Below are positions 56,840 through 64,000 of a DNA stretch of 64,000 bases, one piece after another (positions within the stretch are counted from its first letter, which is position 1; each line of letters opens with the position of its first letter). Where the stretch lies: assembly GCA_947568835.1 (NCBI GenBank), contig OX387603.1, forward strand, positions 18,376,651 to 18,440,650, written 5' to 3'. Made by a program: the position numbers and the translations under genes. This DNA comes from Protonemura montana. Taxonomy: Eukaryota; Arthropoda; Insecta; Plecoptera; Nemouridae. Below the pieces are notes generated by a model. It searched no databases. It saw nothing but the letters and a program-made list of their open reading frames with translations, and was not told where the DNA came from.

Positions 56840-57382
56840 GTGAGTTTTTTAATGCTGTTGCATTAGTTTTCTTTTATTGTAGCATCAATATCATAACATT
56901 TTATCGGAAATTTTACCGGCATCATGCTACAACAGCACAGCGAGAGGGAATGCTTAGGAGTAAAATGGACGCCGATCAATGATGATGCGAAAACGTATTG
57001 CAATCGCTAGGCATCCTACTAATCTTGTATTTAACCAAAGAAATATTCAGATAAGATCAGTCCTTTAATTTAGATGGTTATTGAGCGTAAAATATTATCG
57101 TCTTATCTTCGCACTGTTTCAAAGCATCGAGCAAAATTCCATCGCCGACCGACCTGCGGCTGTTAATAAGTAAATTTGCTAAACGTTTATCGTAAGCGGT
57201 TTGACCAAGGTGACTATCACAAGATAATTACCAGAATAAGTTTTTAAGTGTGGACATGAATTTCAATAAAGAACAGCACCAATCCTGCCTGCGCCTGATG
57301 TAACTCATCGCTTGGGTTTCTTAAACTCCCCACGCTGAAATGCTTATTTGAATTGTTTCAAGCTGCTTTTTTTTATTGCAGT

Positions 57383-57505
57383 ATGGGCACCCGAGTTTTT
57401 GTTGGGGGTCTCACGTACCGGGTGCGGGAACGTGATCTCGAGAAGTTCTTCCGCAAATATGGCCGAATAAAGGAAGTGGCAATGAAGAATGGATTTGCTT
57501 TTGTG
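57383..57505 (+). CDS. B52: SR factor coding exon 1 (RRM1 start)
   Basis: 41 codons: [20 protein letters not shown] then [24 protein letters not shown]2 is VFVGGL and RNP1 spans into exon 2. The acceptor (T-rich tract, then TTGCAG at 57379-57381) leaves one untranslated base before the ATG. Confidence 0.96.
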
Positions 57506-60500
57506 GTAAGTTTCATTAGAGGACTGGCTTAAAAATGTACCTATTGCTTTTCTCTTATGTTCCAATTCTTAATTTCCACTTGAAGGTTATTGATTAGCAT
57601 TTATCTTCATTTTTACCTCATGCCTGAGAGTATTATTGCTATGATGATTTTCACAATTGTCTTCTTTCCCTGACAGACTGTTCTGTGGTGAGAGTGATTT
57701 ACTGAGCACAAAAACTACTCATTTCAGTTCTCAGTAGCCTCGGCACAATTCAGTTTTCTTGCGTGTCTTTATGTTGGTATTGTATTGCTTTTTTTAGGAG
57801 TTTGATGATTATCGAGATGCTGATGATGCAGTTTATGAACTAAATGGAAAGGAACTTCTTGGGGAAAGGTAAGCGTTACTACATTTTTTTTACCTATTTT
57901 TCTGGACTGAAGGAATATTTTGGGCCTGAGACTTTTGTATATGCCCAACTGATTGTTTTGCACTTCATTTCATTCAACCTTGACACCGATGGTGTTGTTT
58001 CCCTGACCCAAATTTTGAGACTGATAATCCTGGCTATCATATAGTTATTCAATTTGTTGTTAATATTGTTAGAAGGTAAACCCTAAAATCTATTTTCAGT
58101 GGGTTTTTGACATCAGTACATTTTGTTTTATTTTTAAAATTTAAATCAATATTCACCTGTTGGTGGCTTGCTCTGCTCTCAATTAAATCTCCACCAGCGT
58201 TTGTTTGTACGTGTGGTGTATACATATCCTCTAGGCTTTTGACGGCTGCGTTGAAGGAAGGAAGGAAGGACGAACGTACTGACGGAGGGCGGCACGTAAA
58301 GGTTCGTGTTCTTTTGTTTCTAGGGTAGTAGTGGAACACGCCCGAGGCAATTCCTCCCGTCGCGGTTACGGAGGCCGAGATGACTACAGCCGTCGTCGAA
58401 GCAAGTAAGTAACTACATCGCTGCTGCTTGTTGTTGCAGAGTGTCTGTAGAGAAGGCTCGTGGGACACCGAGAGGAGGTGACCACATGGGCCGCGGGTCG
58501 AGTCGCGGCAGCAGTAGCGTGCCGCCGCGCCAGAGGAGCCGGGCTCGGTAATGTAACGACGTCATAAGATGCGTTTGCCAAGAAGTACCAATTGTCTGGG
58601 CTGCCTCTTGTGAATAGAAAAGTGGCTTGGAGTTTTTTTATTCAATCTAACTGAATCCATACTTCGTGCTTACAAGCTTATGTCAAACGTGTTTCTACAC
58701 ATAAACTTGTGGGTGCTAGTCAGTTTTATCACTAGCAGTCATCTATCTTGGTCTTGTGCCATTTGGCTCCTGCTTAATTAACGAAAGCAATTATTAACTT
58801 GCAGGTCTATAATTGTTCACTCCTAGCACAAATACTCTGTAGTTTTTATATCATCAGTCACGTATTTGGTGAAGGCGCAGTTCCATTAACATTGTGTGGT
58901 ACTTTTTGGTGGCCATTCTTAAACGACGCCGTCGTTGAAAGCGTCGAGCCCTTCAACTCCTCTGCCTGGCGTCAATATCGATGCAAATTGCCTCTTTGCG
59001 TTCTACAGATCCTGTCTTGACCTGACTAACTGCCGAGAGCGAGTGCATGCGTGTGAATGACTTGCTTTCCGTGGTGGACTTCTTTTTCCAATTAATGCTA
59101 CCAGTAGCCAATCCTTACTATTTTTTTAGATCCTTTGCTGCTTGTTTGGTAGATGCCAGCGGTTTTTGCTGCACTTAATGATATCTGTTATTGTCTTCAC
59201 TAATTTTGATATGAACATGATTAATTTTCTTAATCTCTTACAAATGACACTGGGCTAGACTTGGTTACTTGATTTATTGATCCATTTCCTAAAACTACAG
59301 TGATGATATTTGATTACCCATCTTTTGGGTCTGGTTTGTTTCTCGAAGACAACCCTAAACCTGAACAATTGTATCCATTATTACCAAGATTAGAACCTGA
59401 AATGTATGAACAGCTAACCAGATTGAAAATTTAAAGTTAAATTCATTGCCTCATTCTTTTAAACGCATTAAAAACTTTATTTCTACCAATGTCTGGGGTT
59501 GCTTAGTAGTAATGTTAATTTTCTTCGGGTGTTCCAAATGAGTTGTCTGTTTGTCAGTTACATGGATCTTGCAAGGAATTTCTAGTTTTTGCTTTGGTTC
59601 TCTCATTTTGTGCAACTGATATTTTGCTAGTTTTCCTTTTTTTTAGTAATTGCTATCCGCTAAATAAGCCTTAATCATTTTTTCTCAAGTGTGATGACCC
59701 TCTCAAAATTGCAGTGATGATATTTGATTACCCATCTTTCGGGTCTGATTTGTCTCTTGAAGACAACCAAAAATCTGAGCTTTAATTTTGAGAATTGTGT
59801 CAAATGTCCTTGCAGTGGTTTATAACAGTAGAACCAGAATTATACAAAGATTGAGCAAAGTTCAATATTTTTCTGTTTATAACTGTCTTTAGTTGATAGA
59901 TTGCCAGAGTCATATGGTAGTTAGGGTTCTAAAGTCTCCAACAAGTAGTAATGCTTGCGGTTGAACCAATGGATGGGCTACGCTGGGAAACAGGGTGGAA
60001 AAAAAACTCTTATTTCCGATTCCAACCAACACAGTGATGATATTTGATTACCCGTCTTTTGGGTCTGGTTTGTTTCTCGAGACAACCCAAAACCTGAACA
60101 ATTGTATCCATTATTACCAAGATTAGAACCTGAAATGTATGAACAGCTAACCAGATTAAAAATTTAAAGTTAAATTCATTGCCTCATTCTTTTAAACGTA
60201 TTAAAAACTTTATTTCTACCAATGTCTGGGGTTGCTTAGTAGTAATGTTACTTTTCTTCGGGTGTGCCGAATGAGTTTTCTCTTTGTCAGTTACATGGAT
60301 CTTGCAAGGAATTTCTAGTTTTTGCTTTGGTTCTCTCATTTTGTGCAACTGATGTTTTGCTAGTTTTCCTTTTTTTTTTTAGTAATTGCTATCTGCTAAA
60401 TAAGCCTTAATCATTTTTTCTCAAGTGTGATGACCTATTTTCCAAAATTGCAGTGATGATATTTGATTACCCATCTTTCGGGTCTGATTTGTCTCTTGAA

Positions 60501-63500
60501 GACAACCAAAAATCTGAGCTTAATTTTTGAGAATTGTGTCAAATGTCCTTGCAGTGGTTTATAACAGTAGAACCAGAATTATACAAAGATTGAGCAAAGT
60601 TCAATATTTTTCTGTTTATAACTGTCTTTAGTTGATAGATTGCCAGAGTCATATGGTAGTTAGGGTTCTAAAGTCTCCAACAAGTAGTAATGCTTGCGGT
60701 TAAACCAATGGATGGGGTACGCTGGGAAACAGGGTGGAAAAAAAAACTCTTATTTCCGATTCCAACCAATGCCAGTGATTGCTGAAGCAAATATTACTTG
60801 CACAAGCCTGTGGTTTAAACTTGGTGACTTGAACCTTTGCAAGGAATATGCTGACTGCCTGGTAATCTTTCGATTATTGAAGTGTTCCGTGACACTTTTT
60901 GCCAAACTGGTCTCTTAGCTAAGACTACCACAAAGATGATTAAGAGTCGAATTTTTTTTTTAGATATACTTATTCTGACTTACAATCTTGAAATGGTAGT
61001 GGACTTGTAGTCTGACAAATGTGTTCTGTTGACAGTGATATGGATGTTCGAATTCAAGATCGTTACGGGCCTCCGACACGCACTGATTACAGACTTGTCG
61101 TCGAGAACCTTTCAAGCCGTGTCAGCTGGCAGGTAAGCATCGATAGTACAACTAGGATCCAGTTTATGTATTTTAAAAATTGATAGTTGAGATTTTTTCT
61201 TTTACGAATGGCCTGTAGGTGTTTTTTAAACCTCAAAACACTGAAGCATTTTAGCCTATGTGCTAAGAAAAGTTTTATGTGCAAGATGCTACTGTTTAAT
61301 TGATCTGCATTAAACTTCGTTTAGTATCTAGCAGAGTAGCCGTAACCGAGCAAGTAGTGTTTTGCATCAACACCCAGGTGTAAACGTAATTGCAATACCC
61401 CAAACCTGCCTCGGCCAGGATCAAAACGGATAACTAGGTCCGACTACAAGAAGATGGCCAATTGCAACGTGCTCCCTGATGTGGAAGAAGACTAAATTTG
61501 ATCCTGGGAGAGGGAGATCGAGACCCTATGGAACCTGCGGCCAATGCCCGATGATAGGAAGCAAAGAAGGCCTGGACCTCGAGTGCGAAGTATACCCATG
61601 TGAAGCGCTCCGAAGGATGAGCAGAAGAAAAAGTCGGATCGACTGTCCCCCCCCCCTCCAATGGAACTACGACGAAAACCTGCTCCGAAATCTGCTTGGT
61701 CCTCGCCGAGTCCCCCCCTGCTGAAACTTGCTCGGTTGCGAGAATGCTATCTGATTTTTTGTCAGGCTGTAGTTTTAGAGTCTACCCTCCATTATCTATT
61801 CTTTAATTTATATAGCTTATAAGCCTTTTTTTTTTTTACTTTAAAGCACCAGCGCAAATGTTTGATAAAGTTAACGCTGTTTTTTCCGAAGAGCCTTGCC
61901 ATGGACGTACCGAGGCTCCAGTCCTGTCGATGGGGTGTGACCGTTAACTGAGAGAGAGAGAGATCGTTTCCGATGGTTGCCATTCGTTCCGAACTGAGAG
62001 ACAGACCGAACGGACAGAGACGACGCCCACTCGAGAGAACGATGGGCGGAGTGTCACTTCCAATTCTGTTGGTGTGGTCAACCGTTGATGACCGTGTGAC
62101 TGGCTAGGGCAAAGGCTCGCACGTTCGCTCTGAGGTCGTGGCTCCTTGTGATTGGTTCCCCGTCGACCGATCGATACCGTTAACTGTGCCCGCCGCACGG
62201 CTGGGTTCAAGGTAAATGATCTACCGTAAGAACGAAACAAAAAAAGTAAACAATTCGAGCATGTGAGGTGAGCGTCGGCAAAATGTGGAACCTTTCGTTT
62301 GTAGTACCTATTTCTCTTGGTGATGCTTTTGATCGTATGTTTAAAAAGTTTATATTTTTCTACGACTTAATGTTGTCTGAATATGCTCAAACAAAGCTTT
62401 TACAATGCCTTTACCTTTTGCATAACAATTATTTGAAAAGCATATCCAATTTAGCATTTTGTTCCAAACAAAAAATTCTTATTGATCTGATCTCACAACA
62501 TTTCTAGCTCTAGGCAGTTAGGTTTTTTTAAACTATATGATTGATGAAACAAGATGACTTCCAACAAATATTGAATCTGGATAATGAAGAAACTTCTGGT
62601 CAACGCCCTTGTCCCAGGGAGAAGATCAGCTAAATGGCTGTGCAGACTACTGTGATTTCAGACAAGTCAGTTTTCCACCAAAGAGGGTAAACCCATGATG
62701 TAACCTGAAGAAGCAGATTAGATATCCGTCCCACAAATCGAGAATTAAGCAAGAACAGATTGTTTCTACCGATTTGGAAAACTGATTGTCCTAGGACTGA
62801 TACTAATCCCCAAGTCATCGAAGGATCGAAGATTCTACTGGCGCCTCTTATTTGACACCTTCCAAGGTCCCCGAAGATTTCAGAAATGGGAGGTCCGAGG
62901 AGCGATATTGACCCCTACCTGGCATCAAGCTGAGATGGAGGCCATCGTCTTGCAAGATTGAACTGGTCAAACTAGGACATATTCTTCTCATCTTTCCACT
63001 GACCGATCTGGGGACAACGTTTGTAAAAGAAATGGAATGAACTTGGACTCTGCTGCCATCCTGCAAACTACATCCATGCCACTGTGGGTTTCTGTTCTCG
63101 GTGTCCAGGAAGCCTGAAGAATGAAAACCAACTTGTAAATCTCTGTAGGATTGGTGGTACCCAAAGTTACCAGAGCAAGAAAAGTTGTGGTTTCAAATGG
63201 ATCTGTGATTGTAACCCAGCCTGTTTTGAGCATATTCAAAATTTATCATCTCTTCCTAATAAATGTTTCCAAATGGATGAGGAATTCCAAATGCAACTGC
63301 GTAATTAAGTTGAATTTGAACTCGCAAATAGTGAAGTTAAGCGTAATGTTTTGGAATCATTTGTTGAGGGCGAGCATATACCATTTGCTGACTTTTTTCT
63401 AACTGTTTGCGATCTGTTTGGTGTGTAGGACCTTAAGGACTACATGCGGCAGGCAGGCGAGGTGACTTACGCAGATGCTCACAAGCAGCGACGAAATGAA

Positions 63501-63990
63501 GGGTAAGTGGAACATAACTCATTGACCGTAAACAAAGCCTTCTTTCCCTGTTAAAAGTTGACTTACCCTAGTGTATATTTTCTATTTTTTTATTCATTGG
63601 ATACTAATTGATCATGGTATCTCCTTACAGAGTTGTCGAGTTCGCCACAAGCTCCGACATGCGCAACGCCATCGACAAGTTGGACGACACCGATCTAAGT
63701 GGCAGACGAATCCGCCTGATCGAAGACAACCGCCGCAGCGGAGGAGGAGGAGGTGGTGGTGGTGGAGGAGGAGGAGGCGGTGGTGGTGGGGGCGGCGGCG
63801 GCAATCGACGCCGTTCTCGCTCATCATCTTCACGCTCTCGATCGCGCTCTCGCCGCAAGACCCGCTCCAGGACGCGCTCGCGCAGCAGCCGTTCACGCTC
63901 CCGTAGCCGCTCCAAGTCTCGTGCTCGCACAAAGTCCAAGTCCCGCTCCCGGTCTAAGTCTCGGCGCGCTGCATCACGCTCAAAGTCCAA
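57383..63990 (+). CDS. B52: SR splicing factor, B52/SRp55 (SRSF4/5/6) type, 3' end cut by window
   Basis: Nuclear RNA-binding regulator of splicing. Exons 57383-57505, 57798-57868, one of two alternative linker exons (58324-58404 or 58440-58547), 61036-61132, 63429-63502 and 63631-63990 join in phase. Protein: RRM1 (about 1-72; VFVGGL and GFAFVEF), a linker, a second RRM with SWQDLKD, the family signature used for binding RNA and kinase, a 21-Gly run, then an RS domain whose serines are normally phosphorylated by SRPK/CLK kinases. The start ATG follows a 3' splice site by one base, so the 5' UTR is spliced. At the right edge CCAA/GTGAGT looks like a donor; the alternative is a TGA stop at 63992-63994, giving a 269-residue protein with exon 3a. 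The next intron hosts snoRNA-like units. Known members autoregulate through alternative and poison exons (family knowledge). Exact orthology within SRSF4/5/6 is not settled. Confidence 0.95.
57798..57868 (+). CDS. B52: SR factor coding exon 2 (RRM1 end)
   Basis: [20 protein letters not shown] then LGE, the C-terminal half of RRM1, nearly invariant in B52/SRSF4-6. Ends in phase 2 at AAAG/GTAAGC. Confidence 0.96.
57869..58323 (+). other. SR factor intron 3
   Basis: 455 bases between RRM1 and the alternative linker exons, with GAAGGAAGGAAGG near 58254-58267, a purine-rich tract that could act as a splicing enhancer (inference). Confidence 0.45.
58324..58404 (+). CDS. B52: SR factor alternative exon 3a (linker)
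   Basis: 81 bases, phase 2 in and out: RVVVEHARG, then a short [14 protein letters not shown]-like linker. The acceptor is TTTCTAG and the donor CAA/GTAAGT. Reading past the donor hits TAA at once, so failure to splice would truncate the protein. Confidence 0.9.
58440..58547 (+). CDS. B52: SR factor alternative exon 3b (linker)
   Basis: 108 bases with the same phase 2 at both ends as exon 3a. Read after exon 2 it gives [20 protein letters not shown] and a longer Ser/Arg/Gly linker. RV-VE-ARG mirrors exon 3a, and ARGTPRG resembles linkers of insect SRp55 (from memory). Borders GTTGCAG and CTCG/GTAATG. It lies 35 bases after exon 3a, which favours mutually exclusive use. Confidence 0.75.
58548..59292 (+). 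other. SR factor intron, part before the snoRNA units
   Basis: AT-rich intron following the alternative linker exons. I see no further exon or RNA gene here that I can support. Confidence 0.5.
59293..59375 (+). ncRNA. Box C/D snoRNA-like unit, copy A1 (diverged)
   Basis: Shares the 5' half of the B copies. Box C GTGATGA (59300-59306) and D CTGA (59361-59364) are intact, but D' reads CTGG, the guide reads CATCTTTTGGGT (one G-U wobble), and the flanking stem is weak (TACA with TGTA). It could be a snoRNA variant or a decaying copy. Confidence 0.5.
59702..59791 (+). ncRNA. Box C/D snoRNA, copy B1 (28S rRNA guide)
   Basis: In the SR factor intron. Box C GTGATGA (59714-59720), D' CTGA (59745-59748), C'-like TGAAGA (59758-59763), D CTGA (59775-59778). 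Flanks can form a terminal stem: CAAAATT..GC before box C with GC..AATTTTG after box D. The 13 bases before D' (CCATCTTTCGGGT) are exactly complementary to ACCCGAAAGAUGG, a segment I recall as universally conserved in large-subunit rRNA. By the fifth-base rule this would guide 2'-O-methylation of the G in ACCCG. Excised from the host intron (inference). Confidence 0.72.
60027..60108 (+). ncRNA. Box C/D snoRNA-like unit, copy A2 (diverged)
   Basis: Duplicate of copy A1. Box C 60034-60040, D' CTGG 60065-60068, D CTGA 60094-60097. The guide has one more change (CCCGTCTTTTGGGT), so pairing to 28S rRNA is poorer than in the B copies. Confidence 0.48.
60441..60530 (+). ncRNA. Box C/D snoRNA, copy B2 (28S rRNA guide)
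   Basis: Near-identical to copy B1: box C 60453-60459, D' CTGA 60484-60487, C'-like TGAAGA 60497-60502, D CTGA 60514-60517, the same 13-base guide, and a terminal stem from CCAAAATT..GC and GC..AATTTTTG. It belongs to the second unit of a 734-bp tandem duplication. Confidence 0.72.
61036..61132 (+). CDS. B52: SR factor coding exon 4 (RRM2 start)
   Basis: [20 protein letters not shown] then [12 protein letters not shown], the start of the second (pseudo) RRM. In phase with either alternative linker exon. Borders GACAG and CAG/GTAAGC. Confidence 0.96.
61133..63428 (+). other. SR factor intron with two GC-richer blocks
   Basis: Between RRM2 exons. 61380-61740 (with a C run near 61650) and 61850-62215 (with GAGAGAGAG near 61950 and two GTTAAC-containing sites near 61943 and 62177) are clearly more GC-rich than the rest. 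They could be poison-exon or regulatory segments or mobile-element remains. I could not link any frame to a protein family. Confidence 0.45.
63429..63502 (+). CDS. B52: SR factor coding exon 5 (RRM2 middle)
   Basis: [20 protein letters not shown] then RRNEG; with the previous exon it forms SWQDLKD. Borders GTGTAG and AAGG/GTAAGT. Confidence 0.97.
63631..63990 (+). CDS. B52: SR factor coding exon 6 (RRM2 end, Gly run, RS domain; edge)
   Basis: [20 protein letters not shown] and RRIRLIEDN complete RRM2. Then come 21 consecutive glycine codons (63740-63802) and a long RS-repeat domain. The frame either splices at GTGAGT (63991) or stops at TGA (63992-63994). Family members usually have longer RS tails, which favours splicing. 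Confidence 0.93.
63740..63802 (+). repeat. 21-codon glycine tract in the SR factor
   Basis: All four glycine codons are used (GGA, GGT, GGC, GGG), so this is not a pure triplet expansion. It links RRM2 to the RS domain. Confidence 0.95.
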
Positions 63991-64000
63991 GTGAGTTGCT

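Larger units (their letters stand above)
53757..57381. other. Divergent intergenic region and 5' UTR sequence
   Basis: Separates the two divergent genes. It holds the candidate Ino80 promoter (54284-54348), a dispersed repeat (55815-55965), an (AAATAT)-type simple repeat near 55655-55690, and the candidate SR 5' UTR exon (56640-56839). The rest, especially 54400-56500, is very AT-rich with nothing else I can support. Confidence 0.6.
59301..60774 (+). repeat. Two-unit tandem duplication of about 734 bp
   Basis: 59301-60034 and 60035 to about 60774 are nearly identical, differing by scattered substitutions and short indels, mostly in A runs and T runs. Each unit holds one A-type and one B-type snoRNA-like block. 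The high identity implies a recent event. Frames inside it are not supported as genes. Confidence 0.9.

Noticed and set aside
59299-59340. The repeated CAG/TGATGATATTTGA blocks as poison exons of the SR gene
   Set aside because: Joined after exon 3 they would hit a stop at once, as a poison exon does. However, the spacing of boxes C, D', C' and D, the rRNA-complementary guide and the flanking stem fit a snoRNA better, and no consistent downstream donor was found.
60694-60918. 74-codon frame in the SR-factor intron
   Set aside because: Starts within the duplicated unit, is broken in the other copy, and has no splice context.
63625-63990. Minus-strand Arg/Glu- and Pro-rich frame opposite the RS domain
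   Set aside because: Antisense image of the Gly and RS repeats; not a gene.

Overview
The window looks like animal nuclear DNA, most likely from an arthropod or a related invertebrate. Genes are split by GT-AG introns from under 100 bases to 10 kb, non-coding sequence is AT-rich and full of small dispersed repeats, and no bacterial-style gene packing is present. I cannot name the species. Two genes can be read with confidence. Most other open frames are shadows or chance.

(1) Ino80, minus strand, 53756 down to 10801: 23 coding exons, all joining in phase, give about 1572 residues. This is the size expected for the ATPase of the INO80 nucleosome-remodelling complex. The ATPase motifs, the N-terminal DBINO region, the insertion between the two ATPase lobes and AT-hook-like C-terminal motifs are all visible. 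Exons 1-11 (53.8-48.6 kb) are compact and AT-rich. Exons 12-23 (47.2-10.8 kb) are GC-rich and spread among long introns, including one of 10 kb.

(2) An SR splicing factor of the B52/SRp55 (SRSF4/5/6) type, plus strand, from 57383 to the right edge: RRM1, a second RRM with the SWQDLKD signature, a 21-glycine run and an RS domain that is still open at the window end. The two genes are divergent. The stretch between them (53757-57381) holds a candidate Ino80 promoter and a candidate 5' UTR exon of the SR gene.

Two parts of the SR gene stand out. First, two alternative linker exons (58324-58404 and 58440-58547) have the same phase at both ends and are only 35 bases apart, so they are probably mutually exclusive. 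Second, the next intron holds four copies of a box C/D snoRNA-like unit (59.3-60.5 kb), in a 734-bp tandem duplication. Its guide can pair for 13 bases with the conserved 28S rRNA segment ACCCGAAAGAUGG.

The rest (1-10.4 kb and the long Ino80 introns) carries mobile-element debris: three copies of a SINE with a 5S-rRNA-like head and an AATC-type tail, a 405-bp foldback element with near-complete terminal inverted repeats, a 160-170-bp MITE-like family, three other dispersed repeat families and many simple repeats. Several GC-rich islands there have no gene I can recognise.
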